Shown: positions 8,022 through 24,035, numbered from the stretch's first letter. The stretch: 64,000 nt of DNA from Myxococcales bacterium (GCA_016717005.1 JADJUF010000037.1:186001-250000), one strand, 5' to 3'. Notes: generated by a model not told the origin, from the letters alone. Program-made: numbers and translations.

Positions 8022-11000
8022 CTACAGCGCGGCGGCGATCGCGCGGACCCGGTCGCTGATGGCGGTCGCGCTGTCGACCCGGGCGTGGGCGTCCTTGGCC
8101 AGGCAGTCGGCGATGAGCTGATCGAGCGCCGGCGGCGCCTCGGGGCACAGGCTCGACAGGATCGGCGGCGCGGTGACGAGGTGATGGTGCATGACGTTGC
8201 CGTCGATGAACGGCGGCCGCCCGGTGCACAGCTCGAACAGCGTGCACCCGGCCGCGTACAGGTCGGCCCGGTGGTTGATGTTGGTGCCGCTGACCTGCTC
8301 GGGCGCCATGTACAGCGGCGTGCCGCGCACGTCGGTCTGGCGGATCTCGATCTCGCGCATGACCCGGGCCAGGCCGAAATCGCCCAGCTTCACGACCTTC
8401 TCGCGCGAGATGAAGATGTTGGCCGGCTTGATGTCGCGGTGGATGACCTTGCGGCTGTGAGCGTAGGCCAGGCCGGTGCAGAGCTGATCGATCACGCCCA
8501 GCGCCTGGCGCAGGCTCAGCCGACCGCGATCGGACAGGAGCTTCTCGAGCGTGATCCCGTCGACGAACTCCATGATCATGAACTGCTCGAGCCCGTCCGA
8601 GACCTGATCGTAGACCGCGACGATGTTGGGGTGGTTGAGCTGGGCGAGGGCCTTGGCCTCCTGGACGAAGAACGCCATCGCGTCGGGGATCTCGCGGACG
8701 GCGCGGGCCATCAGCTTGACCGCGACCGTGCGCTCGAGGTGCAGGTCCCAGGCGCGGTAGACCACGCCCATCGCGCCGCTGCCGAGCTCGGCGTCGAAGC
8801 GATACCGACCGAGCACGGTCGACGCCAGCACCGCGTCGGTGACCGCGGTGATGCGCTGCGACGCCCCGGGCGCGTCGGGGGTGCCGGCGGCCATGCCGGC
8901 CGCGGTGGCCGCGACGCCTGACGCGAACCCGGCGGCCATCATCTGGGTCGGCGCCGAGGCGACGACCGGGGCGATCACCACCGGCGCGGGCGCGGCCGCG
9001 GCCGGCGGGCTGGTGAGCATCGCGCCGATCGAGCCGTCGATGACCGGCGCCGACGCCGGGCCGTGCTCGGTCGGGGCCAGCGTCAGCCCCTCGGACACCT
9101 CGGCCAGCCGGCGCTCGCGCGGCAGGTTGATGATCACCTTCTCGATCTTGGCGGCGCTGATCGGCAGCTGCTTCTCGATCCGCATGTCGCCGGGATCGAT
9201 GTAGAGCGTGTGGCTGCCGATCGTGGCGTAGAGCGTGACCTGGCCGCTGGCGTCGGTGTAGACCCGATCGGCCTGGCCGTCGTCGAGCCAGATCGCGACG
9301 CCCTGGCGGCGCTCGTCGTGGATCGTCACCTTGACCTCGGCCACCGGCAGGCCCAGGTCGAACCGGGCGTCGACGTGGGCGCCGCGGCCCACGGTGACCT
9401 GCTGCGAGTGCATCGGCGGCACGATCCGATCGCCGAACTCGCGGGTGTAGACGCCGTAGACGTGGACGTACCAGGTGCCGGGCGACACCCGGAACGTGGT
9501 GCGGTCGGACGGCAGGCGCGCGCTGGTGTCGGACAGCTGGTGGCCGGCGCGCATCGTGTCGCGCCGGAAGGCGCCCGTGTCGCTGATCGTCGGCCGTCGC
9601 GCCGAGCGCGACAGCTCGATCGCGAGGACCTCGTCGCTGCCGTCGGGGTCACGCTCGATCGTGACGACGATCCGGCTGCGCCCGCGGACGATCCACGCCA
9701 CCGCGAACAGCGCCAGCACGCCCAGCGCCAGCGCGATCAGGATCAGGCGATCCTGGTTCCAGCGCACCAGGCCGGTGGCGCCGCCGTCGAACGAGGCCTC
9801 GAACGCGCGGGCGTTGGCGACGCCGCGCTGGAAGTAGATCAGGCGCACGTGGGCGCGGCCGCCGTCGCTGGTCAGCCGGTACAGGAGCAGGTGGGTCGCG
9901 CCGAGGTCGGCCGCGACCGCGGTCAGGCGATCGACGTCGATCGGCTCGGCGATCCACGCCGGGCCACCGGCGACCACGACGTGGCCGGACGCCTGCACGA
10001 CCGCGGTCAACGCCGGGCCCAGCCGGGCGGGCTCGGCGACGCGCAACGTGAGGAGGCCGGGGCCGGGGCCGCGGACGCCGATGATCGCGATCCGGCCGGC
10101 GGGATCGAGCGCCAGCGGCGGCAGCATCGCCTCGAGCTCGCGGCGCAGGCGCGTGCCGCCCGGGGGCAGCGCGGTCGTGGTCGCGGTCGGCGGCGCCTTG
10201 CTCGTCGGGCCGGTCGACGTCAGATCGACGACCGTGGCGACGCCGGGCGAGACGCGCTCGGCCAGGGCGCGGTCGGCGCGGGCGCCGGCGGCGTCGCCGC
10301 CCTGCTCGAGCACGATCGCCCGGGCCCGCAGCAGATCGGCGCTGGCGGGCGCCGCCACCCGGGCGCGATCGATCGTGACGCGCGCCGCCGCGGCGTCGCC
10401 GCGCGCCAGCGCGAGCTGGATCGCGACCAGCTGCTTCTCGACCGAGTCGTCGGGCGCGGTCGCCAGCAAGCGCTCGGCGGTGGCCCAGTCACCCCGGGCC
10501 AGCGCCACCCGCGCCAGCTCGCGCTCGGCCCGGGCCGCGGTGAAGGCGTCGCGCGCCTCGTCGAGGCGGCGGGCGGCGAACGCCAGCCGACCGCGGAACA
10601 GCTGGGCCTCGGGGTCGTCGATGGCCGCCGCCAGCCACACCTGGACCGCGGTCGCGACCGCGCGCGGATCGGCGCGGCGGGCGGCGAGCTCGGCGGTGAG
10701 GCGCAGGCCATCGCGGTTGCCCTCGGCGGCGGCGCGCACGACCGCCGGCTCCAGCTGGTTGAGCTCGGCGTCGTCGAGATCGAGCGTGTGGACGGCGGCC
10801 AGCGCCGCGAACGCCCCCCGGTGCGCGACGCGCAGCCCGAGCACCGAGGCCAGCCGGGCCCACCGCGGATCGGTGCGGGCCTGCGCCAGCGCGCGCTCCT
10901 CCTCGGCGGCGGGCACCGCCCCCGCGGGCAGCGCGACCACGAGCGCCAGCGCCGGGGCGAACGGCTGCGGCGCCGCGAGCAGGCGCCGCACCGCCGCGGT

Positions 11001-11858
11001 CACGGCCGCGCGATCACCGCGGGCGTGGGCCAGCCGCGCGGCCGCGACGTCGAGCCACGGCTCGCGCCCGCCCTTGCCGGCCAGCTCCCGGGCGGCCTCG
11101 TCGAGGGCGGCCCCGGCCAGGCGCGCGAGGGCCCGGGCCGCGCGCTCGCGCGGGGACGAGCCGGGCGCGAGGTCGAGCACGTCCTTGGGCGTGCCCGCGA
11201 GCTGCGCGATCGTCAGCGCCGACGGCTGATCGGCGGCGGCGCCGGCCCAGCCCGGGCGCAGCGCCGCCGCGATCGCCGACACCCGCAGCGCGATCACCGG
11301 ATCGCCCGCGGCGACCACGCGCGCGGCCGCCGCCAGGTCGCCGCGCGCGACCGCGTGGGCCGCGGCCACGAACGGCCGCAGCTGCCCGACCGAGGCCGCC
11401 GGCACGGTGCCGCCGCCGCCGATCGCGGGCGCGACCACCGCCACGATGGCCCGGGTCAGGCCGACCGCGTCGCCGTCGCCGGCGCTGGCCGTGCCGGCCG
11501 CGACCACAGCCCCGGTGCGATCGACCGCGAGGATCGACGCCTGCAAGCTGGTCCCGACCCGCAGCAGATCGCACGCGATCACCGTGTCCGCGTCGAGCGC
11601 GGCCATGCCGGCGCCGAGCGCCGCGGGCTGATCGATCGGCAGCGCGACCCGCGCGAGCTCGCCCGGCGCCACGACCGGTCGACCGGCGCGATCGAGCGCG
11701 GTGCGCAGGAGCAGCGTCACCGCGCCCGCCTGGTCGTCGAGGTCGACCTCGGCCCGGACGTCGACGACGACGACGCGCCCGGCGGCCGCGTCGCCAGCGA
11801 GCGCGGCCACGGCCGCGACGACGACGAGAGCCCCGGCGCGCCGCATGTTGGTGATCAT
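8022..11858 (-). CDS. Membrane Ser/Thr protein kinase with N-terminal periplasmic repeats and C-terminal kinase
   Basis: A protein of about 1278 residues. It begins with a signal peptide (MRRAGALVVVAAVAALAGDAAAG, ATG at 11858 or 11846). A long Ala-rich, helical TPR-like region follows (about residues 30-640), then a transmembrane segment (LILIALALGVLALFAVAWIV, about 700) and beta-rich PEGA/carboxypeptidase-like domains (about 725-950). The C-terminal kinase (about 1010-1278) has GSGAMGVVY, VAVKL, HRDIKPAN, GDFGLA and YMAPEQ, so all catalytic residues are present. The order is unusual: most bacterial kinases of this class have the kinase first and the sensor outside. If the signal peptide is cleaved, the repeats face the periplasm and the kinase faces the cytosol. 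It is probably transcribed with the bactofilin gene downstream. Confidence 0.88.
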   Translation of the reverse strand: MITNMRRAGALVVVAAVAALAGDAAAGRVVVVDVRAEVDLDDQAGAVTLLLRTALDRAGRPVVAPGELARVALPIDQPAALGAGMAALDADTVIACDLLRVGTSLQASILAVDRTGAVVAAGTASAGDGDAVGLTRAIVAVVAPAIGGGGTVPAASVGQLRPFVAAAHAVARGDLAAAARVVAAGDPVIALRVSAIAAALRPGWAGAAADQPSALTIAQLAGTPKDVLDLAPGSSPRERAARALARLAGAALDEAARELAGKGGREPWLDVAAARLAHARGDRAAVTAAVRRLLAAPQPFAPALALVVALPAGAVPAAEEERALAQARTDPRWARLASVLGLRVAHRGAFAALAAVHTLDLDDAELNQLEPAVVRAAAEGNRDGLRLTAELAARRADPRAVATAVQVWLAAAIDDPEAQLFRGRLAFAARRLDEARDAFTAARAERELARVALARGDWATAERLLATAPDDSVEKQLVAIQLALARGDAAAARVTIDRARVAAPASADLLRARAIVLEQGGDAAGARADRALAERVSPGVATVVDLTSTGPTSKAPPTATTTALPPGGTRLRRELEAMLPPLALDPAGRIAIIGVRGPGPGLLTLRVAEPARLGPALTAVVQASGHVVVAGGPAWIAEPIDVDRLTAVAADLGATHLLLYRLTSDGGRAHVRLIYFQRGVANARAFEASFDGGATGLVRWNQDRLILIALALGVLALFAVAWIVRGRSRIVVTIERDPDGSDEVLAIELSRSARRPTISDTGAFRRDTMRAGHQLSDTSARLPSDRTTFRVSPGTWYVHVYGVYTREFGDRIVPPMHSQQVTVGRGAHVDARFDLGLPVAEVKVTIHDERRQGVAIWLDDGQADRVYTDASGQVTLYATIGSHTLYIDPGDMRIEKQLPISAAKIEKVIINLPRERRLAEVSEGLTLAPTEHGPASAPVIDGSIGAMLTSPPAAAAPAPVVIAPVVASAPTQMMAAGFASGVAATAAGMAAGTPDAPGASQRITAVTDAVLASTVLGRYRFDAELGSGAMGVVYRAWDLHLERTVAVKLMARAVREIPDAMAFFVQEAKALAQLNHPNIVAVYDQVSDGLEQFMIMEFVDGITLEKLLSDRGRLSLRQALGVIDQLCTGLAYAHSRKVIHRDIKPANIFISREKVVKLGDFGLARVMREIEIRQTDVRGTPLYMAPEQVSGTNINHRADLYAAGCTLFELCTGRPPFIDGNVMHHHLVTAPPILSSLCPEAPPALDQLIADCLAKDAHARVDSATAISDRVRAIAAAL

Positions 11859-12071
11859 ACCGTGTCGGTCGCCGCCGCGCTCACCGACGGAGGCCGAAGT
11901 CGACCGGCCGCTCGTCCTCGTGGCCCCCGCGTCGGTCGCCGCCGCGCTCACCGACGGAGGCCGAAGTCGACCGGCCGCTCGTCCTCGTGGCCCCCGCGTC
12001 GGTCGCCGCCGCGCTCACCGACGGAGGCCGGCTGCTCGTCCTCGTGGCCCCCGCGTCGGTCGCCGCCGCGC

Positions 12072-14687
<2,616 letters not shown>

Positions 14688-14695
14688 CGCGGGTG

Positions 14696-15715
<1,020 letters not shown>

Positions 15716-15828
15716 AGACCCCTCAGTGGCCAAGGCATTTGAGCTTATCGGCAATCCTACCCGGGCGGAAGCCGCCCAGCTGGTATTCCCCGGTGACGAC
15801 GGGTCGGTTGGTGTGCCACCATCGACCC

Positions 15829-16233
15829 ATGACGGCGGCCCGCCTGCGCCTCCTGGCGGTCGACGACGAGCCCGACATCCTCGACTTCCTCGAGCGGGCG
15901 ACGCGCCATCGCTTCACCGTGACCCGGTGCGGCAACGGCGAGGACGCCCTGGCGCTGCTCGAGCGCGAGCCGTTCGATCTGCTCATCACCGATCACAAGA
16001 TGCCGCGGCTCACGGGGCTGGAGCTGCTTGAGCGGCTGGGGCCGCGCTACCCGACGATGGCGCGCATGCTGCTGTCCGGCTACACCGACGTGCCCGAGGT
16101 GCAGCGGGCCGGGACGGTCGGCCAGGTGCATCACTACGTGGTCAAGCCGGTCGACTCGCGGACGCTGCTGGCGGGCATCGACCAGGCGTTCAAGGTGCGG
16201 TCGGGCGAGGCCGCGTTCGTCGACGCGAGCTAG
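15829..16233 (+). CDS. Single-domain response regulator
   Basis: A 134-residue protein consisting of one receiver domain: acidic pair in LLAVDDEPDIL, phospho-acceptor Asp in LLITDHKMPRLTGLELL, MLLSGYTD with the conserved Ser/Thr position and VVKPVD with the invariant Lys. There is no output domain. The GYTD and HHYVVKPVDSRTLL segments resemble receivers of RpfG-type and hybrid-kinase systems. It would act by protein contact or as a phosphate shuttle in the cytosol. It is divergent from the receiver-like/HATPase gene across about 110 bases, so the two could work in one pathway; that is inference. Confidence 0.9.
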   Translation: MTAARLRLLAVDDEPDILDFLERATRHRFTVTRCGNGEDALALLEREPFDLLITDHKMPRLTGLELLERLGPRYPTMARMLLSGYTDVPEVQRAGTVGQVHHYVVKPVDSRTLLAGIDQAFKVRSGEAAFVDAS

Positions 16234-16269
16234 GAGGGTGGCTGGGGCTGGGGGCGCTGGCTGGCTGCG

Positions 16270-17245
16270 GGGAGCGGGGTCGGTGGCGCAGGCGGTGGCG
16301 CGCCCCATGGGCCGTGCTCAAACATGCCTCGCGCTGACGAGACCCCGGGCGCGGTGCGCGCGCGGAGCGGTGAGTTGAACGAGGTGACGGCGGGGGCGCT
16401 GCGGAACTGCGCGCGGCCCATGAGTGCGCCACCTGGCGCCACGGCAGGGGCTCGCGCCGGTACGTGCGCGACCGCCCGCCGCCCGGGGGCCGCGACGCGG
16501 GTGGCTGCGATCGGGCGCGGGGTCGGTGGCGCAGGCGGTGGCGCGCCCCATGGGCCGTGCTCAAACATGCCTCGCGCTGACGAGACCCCGGGCGCGGTGC
16601 GCGCGCGAGCGGTGAGTTGAACGAGGTGACGGCGGGGGCGCTGCGGAACTGCGCGCGGCCCATGGGTGCGCCACCTGGCGCCACGGCAAAGGGCTCGCGC
16701 CGCGGTGTGCGCGACCGCCCGCCGCCCGTGGGGGCCGCGACGCGGGTGGCTGCGATCGGGCGCGGGGTCGGTGGCGCAGGCGGTGGCGCACCCCATGGGC
16801 CGTGCTCAAACATGCCTCGCGCTGACGAGACCCCGGGCGCGGCGCGCGCGAGCGGTGAGTTGAACGAGGTGACGGCGGGGGCGCTGCGGAACTGCGCGCG
16901 GCCCATGGGTGCGCCACCTGGCGCCACGGCAAAGGGCTCGCGCCGCGGTGTGCGCGACCGCCCGCCGCCCGTGGGGGCCGCGACGCGGGTGGCTGCGATC
17001 GGGCGCGGGGTCGGTGGCGCAGGCGGTGGCGCACCCCATGGGCCGTGCTCAAACATGCCTCGCGCTGACGAGACCCCGGGCGCGGTGCGCGCGCGAGCGG
17101 TGAGTTGAACGAGGTGACGGCGGGGCGCTGCGGAACTGCGCGCGGCCCATGGGTGCGCCACCTGGCGCCACGGCAAAGGGCTCGCGCCGCGGTGTGCGCG
17201 ACCGCCCGCCGCCCGTGGGGGGCCGCGACGCGGGTGGCTGCGATC
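16270..17245. repeat. Tandem array of four ~243-bp repeats
   Basis: Copies can be aligned on GCTCAAACATGCCTCGCGC at 16317, 16559, 16804 and 17047 (spacings 242, 245 and 243), over 90% identical by eye. Several frames stay open across the array on both strands because the unit is nearly a multiple of three and very GC-rich. No start, ribosome site or recognisable protein supports coding. It sits between the response regulator (plus) and the 3' end of the TonB receptor (minus). Confidence 0.9.
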
Positions 17246-17261
17246 GCGTGCTCGAGGCCTC

Positions 17262-17370
17262 GCCCTGAACGCTCCGGGCCCTCGCGCTGAACGCTCCGAG
17301 TCGCCCACGACCCTCGCGCTGAACGCTCCGGGCCACCCACGGCCCTCGCGCTGAACGCTCCGGGCCGTTT
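17262..17370. repeat. Short degenerate direct repeats (TGAACGCTCCG units)
   Basis: Four copies of CTGAACGCTCCG at about 17265, 17287, 17319 and 17351 within a 22-32 bp degenerate unit beginning CCCTCGCG. They directly follow the 243-bp array. No function is apparent. Confidence 0.75.
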
Positions 17371-17380
17371 CGGGTGGGGG

Positions 17381-17421
17381 CCCCGGCGTATGCCGGGGGA
17401 GGGTCTTTTCGAAAGACCCTC
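17381..17421 (-). terminator. Composite double hairpin behind the TonB-receptor gene
   Basis: Hairpin 1 is CCCCGGC-GTAT-GCCGGGG (17381-17398). Hairpin 2 follows directly, with 10-bp arms GAGGGTCTTT and AAAGACCCTC around TCG (17399-17421). It lies three bases beyond the stop codon of the TonB-receptor gene on the minus strand. There is no clear U-tract, so it may act as a terminator or as an mRNA 3' end. A structurally matching element is found at 27314-27353. Confidence 0.6.
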
Positions 17422-17424
17422 TAC

Positions 17425-19877
17425 TCAGTACGTGTACTCGGCCGACAGGTAGGCGCGCCAGTCCTCCCACGGGTTGGGCAGGAACTCGAGGCGGGGCTCG
17501 TAGTCGGAGAACACGTCGGGCTGGTAGTAGCGGGCGTTGAAGGCGTTGAACACCGTGCCGCGCACGATCAGCTTGCGCGAGGCCATGTAGGTGAGGCCGA
17601 GCGACAGATCGGCGGCGGGCGGCAGGCGATCGAGGACGAGGTCCGACGGCGCGCTGCGGATGCCGGTCGGCGAGACGCCGCCCTGGGGGTTGACGATCGT
17701 GCCCTCGAGGATCGGCATCCCCGTGGAGGGATCGACCTCGCCGGGACCGGCCTCGTGGTAGCCGCGGTACTCGATCAGGCGGTTGGGATCCTCGATCGCG
17801 CCGATCACGCGCAGATCGGTGGTGAGCGACAGCTTGTCGCTGAGCAGGCTCCAGACCCCGGCGAGGTGGAACATGTGCTCCGGCAGCGACTTCTGGATGC
17901 CCTTGTCGGCCGTGTTGACCCGCAGGAACGTGTAGGCCAGCTCGATGCGGTGGCCGCCGACGACGTAGAGCTTGGCGAGCGCCTCGGCCGAGTGGATGCC
18001 GCGGTCCGCGGTGTTCTCGTAGCGGCCCGAGACCACCTGGATGGTGTTCTGCAGGCGGGTGTAGGAGTAGTCGACGCGGAACGACAGCTCGCGGATGCGG
18101 CGCTTGCCCTTGAAGATACGGGCGTTGACCTCAGCCTGGGCGGCGTCGGAGGTCTCGACCTTCAGGTCGGGGCGACCGTCGATCTGGACGGCCTCACCGT
18201 TGGAGTTGGTGTTGTTGAACACCGGGGGGCGGAAGCCCTGCGCGAAGTTGAGCTTGAGGTGCCAGTTCGGGACGAAGTTGTAGACCGCCGTGCCTGAGAA
18301 CAGCGTGGTGAGCGGGTAGCTCTGGTTGCCGAGGCGCTCGGGCGCGGCCTGGACGCGGACGCCCGCGTCGAGGATCAGCTTCTTGCGCGGCCGCCACTGC
18401 GGGTTCAGGTAGGCGCCGAGGATCGTGCGGCTGGCCGGGAACGCGAACGTCAGCGGACAGCCGGCGATCGCGCGGGAGGCGCCCGGGTTTTCGGGATCGG
18501 GCTCGCGCGGGCACGGCAGCGGCAGGCGATCGAGGTCGTACGGGCCCAGGAACGACGCCTCGATGCCGTCGCCCTGGCGCGACCGGGTCACGTCGTTGAG
18601 CGCGAACTCCTTGAACGCCTCGCCGCCGTACTGCAGGCGCAGGTTCGATGGCAGCTCGATGTCACCTTCGACGGCGCCGCCGGCGCGGTACGTGGTGGCG
18701 TTGAACCGGAAGGCGAGGCCGCCCTCGAGCAGGCCCGCGATCGGCGCGAGCACGCCGATCTGCGCCGAGTCGCGCACGAACTGGGTCAGGTAGGCCTGCA
18801 GCTTCAGGCCGGCGCGGCCACCGGCGAAGCGGTCGCGGTACTCGAGCACCGCGTAGCGATCGAAGTAGTTGAGCTGGTTGTCGCGGGCCTTGCGGTCCTT
18901 GTCGACGCAGCCGTCGGAGGGACCGGTCGGGGTGCAGCGCTGGTCCTCGGGCAGGGTCTCGCGCACGACGAAGCCCGGGAAGCCCAGCGGCGTGTGGCGC
19001 TCGATGAACGGGACGTAGGCGCGGAACTGCAGCTTGTCGTAGGTGAGCTTGGTCGAGAAGTTGAACAGGTAGCTGCGCGGCGGCGACGCCTTGGTCAGCG
19101 GGCCGTAGTAGTCGACCGAGTTGGGCTGCGGCAGCGGCGCCGAGAACCGGTGGGCCGGCATCTCGAAGCCCGCGCCCTCGTAGGTCTCGAACGCACCGTG
19201 CACGAACGCCTTGAGCTTGCCGTCGAGCAGATCGGGCAGGCCGGCCATCGCGTAGACGCGGCCGTTGGCGCGGTCGCCGTCGCCGTGGCCGAGCTGGCCG
19301 CCCATCTCGACGCCGTCGACGTCGTCGGCGTCCTTGGTGATCACGTTGACCACGCCGAGGAACGAGTTGGCGCCCCAGAGCACGCCGCCAGGGCCGGTGA
19401 TGACCTCGATCCGCTTGATCGTCTCGAGCGGCTGGAGCCGGTTGAGCGTGGCGATGTTGATGAACGGGTCGAACAGCGACACCGAGTCGTGCAAGAACTG
19501 CAACGCCTGGGGCGTGCCGCGGGCGGTGTTCTGGGCGAACTGGCTGTGCAGCAGGCCGTTGCGCTGGAACCCCGGGACGGTGTCGATGACCTGATCGATC
19601 GTCTGGAACTGGCGATCGCGGATCTCGTCGGCGGTGAGCACCGTGACGATCGCGGGTGCCTCCTGGACGGTCGTGACGCCCTTGGCGGCGCTCTGGACGA
19701 CGTTGGCCAGGTCGAGCTCGGCGTCGGACTCGCCGCTGCCGTCCTCGCCCACGCCGCCGACGTCGACGATGACCAGCGGCACCTCGATGTCGATCGGGGA
19801 CGGGCCGTCCTGGGCCGCGGCCCGGCCGGCGCCGATCCCGACCAGCGCGACCGCCGTCATCAGTTTGGCGAAGCGGC

Positions 19878-19881
<4 letters not shown>
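17425..19881 (-). CDS. TonB-dependent outer-membrane receptor
   Basis: An 818-residue protein with a signal peptide (MSRFAKLMTAVALVGIGAGRAAAQ). The plug domain (about 55-180) has VTVLTADEIRDRQFQTIDQVIDTVPGF, RIEVITGPGGVLWGANSFLGVVNVITK. A beta-barrel with many aromatic-edged strands fills the rest, including NFAQGFRPPVFNNTN and a last strand ending SAEYTY. These are landmarks of TonB-dependent receptors (import of siderophores, cobalamin, sugars or peptides). No substrate hint is seen. Its ATG overlaps the stop of the OmpA gene by four bases (ATGA), and the gene is the last of a four-gene operon. Confidence 0.9.
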
Positions 19882-21802
<1,921 letters not shown>

Positions 21803-21806
<4 letters not shown>

Positions 21807-22897
21807 GGGCAGATGACCTGCCCGTTACGGGCTTCCTTGACCTGCACGAACACGACGCCGCGGATGCTCGCGGCCAGCGAGTTGGGCCAGGTGCACCCGG
21901 CCGGCTCGGCCCCGACCCCGTCGTGGGCGGTGGGCGAGGGGGCGTTGATGACCAGGGCGCTGCCGTTGGCACCGGTGACGGACTGGGTGCCGGCGATGTC
22001 GACGGAGTTGCGCTCGGGGCCGGCGTCGGTGAAGTAGTAGTCGTCCGCCGGGATCGGATTGCTGTTGCGCCGGACCCGGACGCCGGCGACCGGCATTGCG
22101 CCGTGGCGGAAGATCATCGCGATCACCCCGCGGGTGGCGAAGCTCTCCCCGGCCAACCCGGCCGACCAGGCGGTGTCGGTGGCCTTGCGGGTGATGAAGG
22201 CCTCGAAGCCGCGGGCCGGGACCGCCTCGCCGTCGGGCAGGGCCACGCCGGTCAGCACGTGGGTGTCGGCGACGCCGTTGGCGTCGTCGATCCCGATGCC
22301 GGTGAAGCCGAGGTTCGACGGCGGCACGTTGATGGCGGCGTAGCGGCCGCAGTCGTCGACGGTCAGGAGCCCCGGCACCAGCGGCGTCGGGTTCGACGAG
22401 GTCGCGAAGTCGAGCGCGTCGTAGAACGTCAGCTTGAGCGAGCACGGCCCGTCGGCGGTCGGCGCATTCGGGTTGCACACCGTGCCGGTCGCTCCGACGG
22501 CCGCGACCACGGCCCCGGTCTGGGTGTCGTGGATGCGCCCGCAGATGCTGGTGTTGGAGCCCGAGGGGGTCGGGCATGGCAACTCAGGCGCGCACCCGGT
22601 CTGCGTGCCGGTGCCATGGCACGTGACCACGCCGGTCACGGGGTCGGTCTCGGCCGTCGTGTTGTCGGGGTCGCACACCACGACCATCTCGGGCTCGCAC
22701 TTGCCGTCGGCGCCGAGCACGGTGCCCTCGCCGCACTGGGCCTGGCCGACCTGATCGTCGGCCGGCACGCACGTGCCGTCCTTCTCGATCGTGCCGTCGC
22801 CGCAGTCGACGGGGTTGCAGCCGAGCCCGGTCACGCCGCCGAGCGCCACCGCGAACGCGCTGGTCAAGATCGGCTTCCATTTGGTCAGGTGGTGCAT
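21803..22897 (-). CDS. Cys-containing lipoprotein of unknown function
   Basis: A 364-residue protein with a lipoprotein signal (GGVTGLGC, then NPVDCGDGTIEKDGTCVP). The first 120 residues have repeated Cys-Gly-Asp/Gly units (CGDGTIEKDGTC, CGEGTVLGADGKC) like EGF or myxobacterial surface proteins. The rest looks like two beta-sandwich domains with CGRIHDTQTGAVVAAVGA (carboxypeptidase-regulatory-like) and a VFVQVKEARNGQVICP tail. The start has GGAG upstream. It is the second gene of the operon and is translationally coupled (GTGA overlap) to the OmpA gene, so it probably joins the same outer-membrane complex. The family is not recognised. Confidence 0.75.
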
Positions 22898-22937
22898 AGC
22901 GAGGCTCCGTTCGAGAGAAGCGTGCGCGCAGGCCGCG

Positions 22938-23999
22938 TCAGAAGTGGACGCTGTCGTCGCCGAGGTTGGGGAAGATGACCATCGTGGCGGCGATGCGCGG
23001 GTTGGTGGCGTGGTACATCGGCACCGTCGTCACCCCGCGCACGACCGACTTCGGCCGTCCCTGCATGTACAGGTAGCCGGTGTCGCTGCGCTGATCCATC
23101 GGCACCGAGGCCGGGAAGTCTGGCGCGCCGTTGTGGTCGAGATCGTCGTACTGCCAGTTGAGCAGGTACGCGTCGAGCCCGACCAGGTTCTGGTGGACGA
23201 AGAAGCTCGAGCCTCCGACGAAGCCCTGGTTGACCGGGTTCATGCCCTCGACCATGCCGAAGAACCTGCCGTTGAGCGGCAGCGTGAACACCTTGTCGGA
23301 GCCCTCGTACCAGTCGGGGTTGTCGGCCCAGGCGCGCTTGCACAGCGCCAGGCGCTGCGCGTTCGACGCGGCGTCGACGCACGTCGGCGGCGGGACCAAG
23401 AGCGGGTCGGCCCCGGGCTGGCCGACGCACGCGGTGCCGATCGCCGGGTAGCGGTAGTTGGCGAAGCTCGAGACCACCTTGAGCGCGCCCTCGACCTGCG
23501 GCAGGTTGGCGACGCGGCGGTCGGCGGTGAGCACGTCGATCACGTCGTCGCGATTCTGGTTGGGCGCGAACGGATCGGTGATGCCGGTCGCGGTGCGGAC
23601 CGCGGCGGCGTACTGGGTGACGTGGATGCCGGGGAAGCGCGTGTCCTCGAGATCGATCAGGCACGGCGAGCTGGTGTCGATCACCGAGCGCACCATGAAC
23701 TCCTGCACCTCGAACAGGTAGCTGCGATCGACCACCGGATCGCCGCTGGCGTCGATCACGATCGTGCCGTCGGCGTTGGTCTGGTAGACGAGGTCGGCCG
23801 CGTAGAGCACGTAGTGCGTGTTCTCGGGCGGCTGATCCGGCGCCGGCACGCCACCCGGGCGGGTGTTGGTCTGCACGCCACTGGCGAGATCGAGCTGCAC
23901 GTTCGATCCATCGAACGCCTCGACGCACCCCGTGGCGCCGACGACGGCGACGAGCAACAACCTGGCAACATCAACGCGCACGCGACGGGCGATTCGCAT
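22938..23999 (-). CDS. First-gene lipoprotein of the TonB/OmpA operon
   Basis: A 353-residue protein. The ATG at 23999 follows a good Shine-Dalgarno (GAGGGGACC) and opens a lipoprotein signal (LLLVAVVGATGC). The mature part has no family I recognise; it is rich in Asp/Pro/aromatics with segments such as YLFEVQEFMVRSVIDTSSPC and YLLNWQYDDLDHNGAPDFP. The sequence suggests a secreted beta-rich domain. It heads the operon whose later members are an outer-membrane beta-barrel/TSP3 protein and a TonB receptor. A role as a surface-exposed capture lipoprotein is plausible but unproven. Confidence 0.75.
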   Translation of the reverse strand: MRIARRVRVDVARLLLVAVVGATGCVEAFDGSNVQLDLASGVQTNTRPGGVPAPDQPPENTHYVLYAADLVYQTNADGTIVIDASGDPVVDRSYLFEVQEFMVRSVIDTSSPCLIDLEDTRFPGIHVTQYAAAVRTATGITDPFAPNQNRDDVIDVLTADRRVANLPQVEGALKVVSSFANYRYPAIGTACVGQPGADPLLVPPPTCVDAASNAQRLALCKRAWADNPDWYEGSDKVFTLPLNGRFFGMVEGMNPVNQGFVGGSSFFVHQNLVGLDAYLLNWQYDDLDHNGAPDFPASVPMDQRSDTGYLYMQGRPKSVVRGVTTVPMYHATNPRIAATMVIFPNLGDDSVHF

Positions 24000-24008
24000 G
24001 GTCCCCTC

Positions 24009-24024
24009 GGACACCCGGGTGTCC
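24009..24024. promoter_or_regulatory. Perfect 16-bp palindrome GGACACCCGGGTGTCC in the 5' leader
   Basis: It lies between the predicted promoter (24036-24065, minus) and the Shine-Dalgarno of the lipoprotein gene at 23999. It could be an operator for a dimeric regulator or an RNA hairpin next to the ribosome site. Confidence 0.55.
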
Positions 24025-24035
24025 TGATGAAAAAA

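Noticed and set aside
5611..8121. 836-residue plus-strand frame
   Set aside because: It overlaps the deoxynucleoside kinase in another frame and runs opposite the bactofilin; low-complexity Arg/Ala composition.
16270..17245. Possible CRISPR array
   Set aside because: The units are about 243 bp and nearly identical throughout; there are no short repeats with unique spacers and no cas genes.
16190..17470. Several long frames through the 243-bp array
   Set aside because: They repeat one peptide because the unit length is about a multiple of three and the GC content removes stops. No start, signal or family.
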